A stretch of 64,000 bases of DNA, taken from assembly GCF_009380165.1 (NCBI RefSeq), contig NZ_WHUF01000004.1, forward strand, positions 186,001 to 250,000. The letters are read 5' to 3'. Source of the stretch: Rugamonas rivuli. Its GTDB lineage: Bacteria > Pseudomonadota > Gammaproteobacteria > Burkholderiales > Burkholderiaceae_D. The position numbers were made by a program, and so were the translations under genes. The notes under the pieces were generated by a model that worked only from the letters and a program-made list of their open reading frames with translations, searched no databases and had not been told where the DNA came from. Below are positions 61,318-64,000 of this stretch, piece after piece (the first letter of the stretch is position 1; each line of letters opens with the position of its first letter).

Positions 61318-61680
61318 CTACAACGCAATCAGCGATGCGGCTTCCATTCTTCGCAATAGTTCCTTGCCTCTGGCCTCGTCGTATCCTTCCATGCGCGTGA
61401 TCATCGTATCCATTGCCGCCCCGGCGTTGCGGATATAGGCTTCGGCAGTCTTCCGGTCCAGATCGTCAATGGGCATATGCTCTGCTTCTTCGATGGCGGC
61501 CAGAATCGCCCGGGTTAGATTGATGCTTTCCGTTGTGGGTGGGTTGGACGGTCCATCAAAGAAAATATCGCGCTGCTGCTCTTCGGGTAAGCCGGCCTGG
61601 TCCAAAGCTCGCATGCAATAATAAATTACAGCGAACGCCGTATCCTCAGGTGCTGTCTCGACATAAGTAAGAATGTCCAT
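61318..61680 (-). CDS. Hypothetical protein, second gene of an orphan pair (120 aa)
   Basis: This acidic, helix-rich protein (MDILTYVETAPEDTAFAVIYYCMRALDQAGLPEEQQRDIFFDGP) has no signal peptide or known motif. The ATG at 61680 has GGAG 6 nt before it. The longer frame to 61713 overlaps the upstream gene by 20 nt. It lies 13 nt after its partner on the same strand, so the two form an operon. The function is unknown. Confidence 0.65.
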   Translation of the reverse strand: MDILTYVETAPEDTAFAVIYYCMRALDQAGLPEEQQRDIFFDGPSNPPTTESINLTRAILAAIEEAEHMPIDDLDRKTAEAYIRNAGAAMDTMITRMEGYDEARGKELLRRMEAASLIAL

Positions 61681-61693
61681 GACTGACTCCGAC

Positions 61694-62179
61694 TCATAGT
61701 TCAATCGCATCAAAGAGATTTCTTGGCAAACTCTCGATGATGTACTCTTCAGAGAAAAGACTGGCTCGCTGTGCCACAGTCACAGCATTTAACATGGCGG
61801 TGACTGGCGCCCCCGGAATCACCAGCATGAGGGGCTTAAAATTGGCAGGTTGAGCCAACCGTATCAACTTTAATATTTCCCTGTACTGAGAAGCCCCAAT
61901 CATACCTTGATGTAGCCGGCTGGCTGCGCCGCGCTGAATGCCAGCACGGACTGTATTTATTCTGGACGAATGCAAGTCCAATGCCTCCACATCTTTCATG
62001 AGGCTCCAATAAAGCGCACGCGGATTTGAGCTTGGCGGTACCGAGTTGTAGGGATTTAATCTCGACGGCGGGTCGAAGTAAGGCGTACACCAGACATAGT
62101 GGATCTCGTTATAAAACCACTGGCTGATCTCATAGGCGATCAATGTCACGCATGAATAATAAATGTCCTTGTTGTTCAT
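61694..62179 (-). CDS. Hypothetical protein, first gene of an orphan pair (161 aa)
   Basis: This soluble protein (MNNKDIYYSCVTLIAYEISQWFYNEIHYVWCTPYFDPPSR) is rich in aromatic residues. Motifs that look conserved are VWCTPYFDP, ALYWSLMKDVEALDLHSSRI and LLVIPGAPV-like FKPLMLVIPGAPV, with a conserved-looking SEEYIIESLP near the C-terminus. I recognise no family. The ATG at 62179 has GGAGG 7-12 nt upstream. Its composition is somewhat more AT-rich than the core genes. It might be a small conflict module with the next gene, but there is no direct evidence. Confidence 0.7.
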   Translation of the reverse strand: MNNKDIYYSCVTLIAYEISQWFYNEIHYVWCTPYFDPPSRLNPYNSVPPSSNPRALYWSLMKDVEALDLHSSRINTVRAGIQRGAASRLHQGMIGASQYREILKLIRLAQPANFKPLMLVIPGAPVTAMLNAVTVAQRASLFSEEYIIESLPRNLFDAIEL

Positions 62180-62279
62180 TTCGCCGCCTCCGCCATCGAG
62201 CTCCGCAATCCCTGGATGGCAGATGTAGCATGGGGCGGAGGGATACGGTCTGAGCGCATTCAAAGGTGCGCTCGCCTGT

Positions 62280-62705
62280 TCAAGCGTCGCGGTACTCCGC
62301 TTCCAGTTCCTCGCGGCGCGGGGTGTCGGCGATGTGCAGGATCAGCGTTTCGCGCAGTTCATGGGCGGGGTGCACGGCGCGGTGCTGGGCGAACCAGAAC
62401 GCTTCGCTCAGCTCTTCGTCCTCGTGCGCGGTGACGACCACGAGCTGCTCGTCCGGCACGTCTTCGTAGTTGACGGCTTCCAGGCTGGCGTCCTCGATGG
62501 CTTCGCGCCAGGACTCGCATTCCTTCCCCCACGCCAGCGCATACGCGCAACCAGCGGCGACCAGCGCGCGGCTGGTCTCCCACATCGTCATCTCCGCCAC
62601 ATCGGCCTCGACCACCAGCACGGCTTTGAATTGCGACAGGCCTTCCAGCGCGGGAAGATCGCTGTCGGGAGTAAGGTGTAAATAGCGGAGGACTGGTTTC
62701 TGCAT
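62280..62705 (-). CDS. Uncharacterised conserved-looking protein (DUF7684-like)
   Basis: This 141-residue soluble acidic protein has a Rossmann-like pattern: FKAVLVVEADVAEMTMWETSRALVAAGCAYALAWGKECESWREAIEDA followed by DEQLVVVTAHEDEELSEAFWFAQHRAVHPAHELRETLILHIAD. I associate this pattern weakly with the uncharacterised DUF7684 family. No catalytic motif is visible. It is an isolated gene between the orphan pair and the SMP-30 gene. Confidence 0.7.
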   Translation of the reverse strand: MQKPVLRYLHLTPDSDLPALEGLSQFKAVLVVEADVAEMTMWETSRALVAAGCAYALAWGKECESWREAIEDASLEAVNYEDVPDEQLVVVTAHEDEELSEAFWFAQHRAVHPAHELRETLILHIADTPRREELEAEYRDA

Positions 62706-62754
62706 GATGGGACCATTGATATCGAGTCCCGAATTTTAACAGGCAGGAGTACTG

Positions 62755-63636
62755 CTAGCCGAAGCGCGCGGCGTGCACGCCGGCCACGTCCACCCGCACG
62801 GCAAACAGCGCGCCGGTCAGCGGGAACTCTTGCAACTGCTCCGGCGTGTTGTCCTCGCGCGCGGTGGTGATGTACAAGGTCTTCAGGTCGTCGCCGCCGA
62901 AGGTGCACGAGGCGGGATTACGCACCGGCACGCGTATCGTCTGCAACAACTCGCCATCCGCCGAATAGCGGCAGACGCGGCCACCGCCCCACTGCGCGAT
63001 CCAGACGCAGCCTTCACTATCGACCGTCATGCCATCCGGCGAGCCTTCGCCGTCGCCGAACTGGCGCCACAGCTGCGGCGTGCCCAGCGTACCGTCAGCC
63101 TCCAGCGGATAGGCGTAGGTGCGGCCTTCGTAGCTGTCGGTGTGGTACATGGTGGCGCCGTCATGGCTGAAGGCCGGGCCGTTGCAGATGTGGTAGTCCT
63201 CGTCGGCAACCGTCAGCGACAGGTCGTGGTCCAGGCGGAACAGCTTGCCGATGGCCTGCGCGTAATCGGTGTTGTGCATGGAACCGGCCCAGATGCGGCC
63301 GGCCTGATCGACCTTGGCGTCGTTCATGCGCAGGCCGCTGTCGGCCGGGAACGGACGCGCCAGGTATTCGATGCGCAGCTCGGGTTCCAGCCACACGCGG
63401 GCGATGCCGTCGCGCAGGCCGGCCATGAAGCCGTCGCCGTCGCGGCGCGCGATCAGCCAGCAGATGTAATCCGGCATGGCCCAGCTGAGGCGCTGGCCGC
63501 TGGCCGCGTCCAGCGCGTGCAGGTTCTGGCTTTTCAGGTCGACGAAGTACAGCCGATTTTGTTCCGCCACCCACAGCGGGCCTTCGCCCAGTTGCGCGCG
63601 GACTTCCCAGATACATTGCACTTCATGCTGACTCAT
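62755..63636 (-). CDS. SMP-30/gluconolactonase-family lactonase (probable galactonolactonase)
   Basis: This 293-residue cytosolic propeller has all the family metal-site motifs: [10 protein letters not shown] (Glu ligand), [18 protein letters not shown] (Asn), and [16 protein letters not shown] (Asp). It would hydrolyse an aldonolactone to the aldonate. It starts 30 nt after the stop of dgoA, with GGAG 8 nt before the ATG at 63636. An in-frame ATG at 63669 overlaps the dgoA stop. Neighbour dgoA and the remote dgoD support a galactonate pathway. Confidence 0.85.
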   Translation of the reverse strand: MSQHEVQCIWEVRAQLGEGPLWVAEQNRLYFVDLKSQNLHALDAASGQRLSWAMPDYICWLIARRDGDGFMAGLRDGIARVWLEPELRIEYLARPFPADSGLRMNDAKVDQAGRIWAGSMHNTDYAQAIGKLFRLDHDLSLTVADEDYHICNGPAFSHDGATMYHTDSYEGRTYAYPLEADGTLGTPQLWRQFGDGEGSPDGMTVDSEGCVWIAQWGGGRVCRYSADGELLQTIRVPVRNPASCTFGGDDLKTLYITTAREDNTPEQLQEFPLTGALFAVRVDVAGVHAARFG

Positions 63637-63665
63637 CAAATTTACTCCGAATGTCGAATCCGCCA

Positions 63666-64000
63666 TCATACGGCCAATGCGCGCCACTTGCTCACGTAAG
63701 CGGCGGCGCGCTGGCCCAGTTCGTCCAGGCTCACGCCCGGCGTGTACAACTGGCCGCCGATGCCGAAGCCGGTGGCGCCTGCGCGCACCCAGCCTTCCAT
63801 ATTGTCCGGCGTGATGCCGCCGACCGGCCACATCGGCGTACCGGCGGGCACCACGCTGTTGAAGGCCTTCAGGCCGTTGTGGCCGACCATGTCGGCCGGG
63901 AACAGCTTGAGCGCATGGGCGCCGGCATCAAGCGCGGCAAACGCTTCGGTCGGCGTGGCGACGCCGGGCGCGCAATACATGCCCAGGTCGGCAGCGCGGC
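63666..64000 (-). CDS. dgoA: 2-dehydro-3-deoxy-6-phosphogalactonate aldolase, C-terminal part
   Basis: The gene runs off the right edge, and the visible 111 residues are the C-terminal half of a KDPG/KDPGal aldolase. The motifs are YCAPGVATPTEAFAALDAGAHALKLFPADM (substrate phosphate loop, Lys Schiff base usually just before in the family) and PVGGITPDNMEGWVRAGATGFGIGG (second phosphate loop). It would cleave KDPGal to pyruvate and glyceraldehyde-3-phosphate. The next gene is a lactonase, fitting galactose catabolism. Confidence 0.88.
   Translation of the reverse strand, partial: RAADLGMYCAPGVATPTEAFAALDAGAHALKLFPADMVGHNGLKAFNSVVPAGTPMWPVGGITPDNMEGWVRAGATGFGIGGQLYTPGVSLDELGQRAAAYVSKWRALAV

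Overview
The window looks like a chromosomal segment of a betaproteobacterium of the Oxalobacteraceae type (Massilia/Duganella/Rugamonas-like). The reasons are a GC-rich core with very low coding-gap size, a three-gene pyruvate dehydrogenase operon whose E3 carries its own lipoyl domain, the zapA - 6S RNA - EVE gene order, a CIRCE-controlled groESL operon, a PEP-CTERM protein and a TIGR04438-type Trp-rich small protein. The genus is an inference; no rRNA is present. Both window edges cut genes.

Layout. 1-6 kb: tail of a LysR regulator, then a tripartite EmrAB/NodT-type multidrug efflux operon facing its TetR regulator across a long inverted repeat. 6-10.7 kb: dsbA with a TfoX-like gene, a LysR/PACE efflux pair, an exported M20 peptidase and two small membrane proteins. 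10.7-16.9 kb: lpdA-aceF-aceE (minus strand, aceE first). 17-23 kb: folD, prlC, a DUF4124/glutaredoxin-like protein, holC with a partner gene, and a branched-chain amino-acid type binding protein. 23-30 kb: cytochrome c, ilvD with a divergent LysR gene, lgt, a two-gene accessory insert (27634-28762), an EVE gene, 6S RNA, zapA and a coiled-coil partner. 30-45 kb: a galactoside-utilisation locus with GH2 and GH35 beta-galactosidases, a TonB-dependent receptor, a LysR regulator, an SMP-30-like protein, galactonate dehydratase and an AraFGH-type sugar ABC transporter. 45-53 kb: a PEP-CTERM protein, a 1504-residue RTX-like repeat protein divergent from a CusRS/QseBC-like two-component system, then groESL. 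55-56.6 kb: an AT-rich AIPR gene bracketed by two copies of the groEL 3' end. 56.6-64 kb: a lipoprotein, an OmpA-family protein, a MerR/Old-Yellow-Enzyme pair with mirrored 19-bp-spacer promoters, an acetoacetate-decarboxylase-like exported protein, an orphan two-gene operon, and SMP-30 plus dgoA, which connect functionally to the galactonate dehydratase 25 kb away.

Best candidate for an undescribed system: 27634-28762. A 156-residue protein that aligns by eye to the DisA_N/CdaA diadenylate-cyclase fold (HDG, GAR, S-x-x-TGG) is followed after 1 nt by a 218-residue protein with two membrane helices and a GTW-x-G beta-rich domain resembling the Cap15/2TM-beta effectors of CBASS and Panoptes. 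A DAC-like enzyme paired with a 2TM-beta effector would be a distinct nucleotide-signalling defence module. Second candidate: the AIPR island, which appears to have entered at the groEL 3' end and left a displaced groEL tail and terminator behind it.
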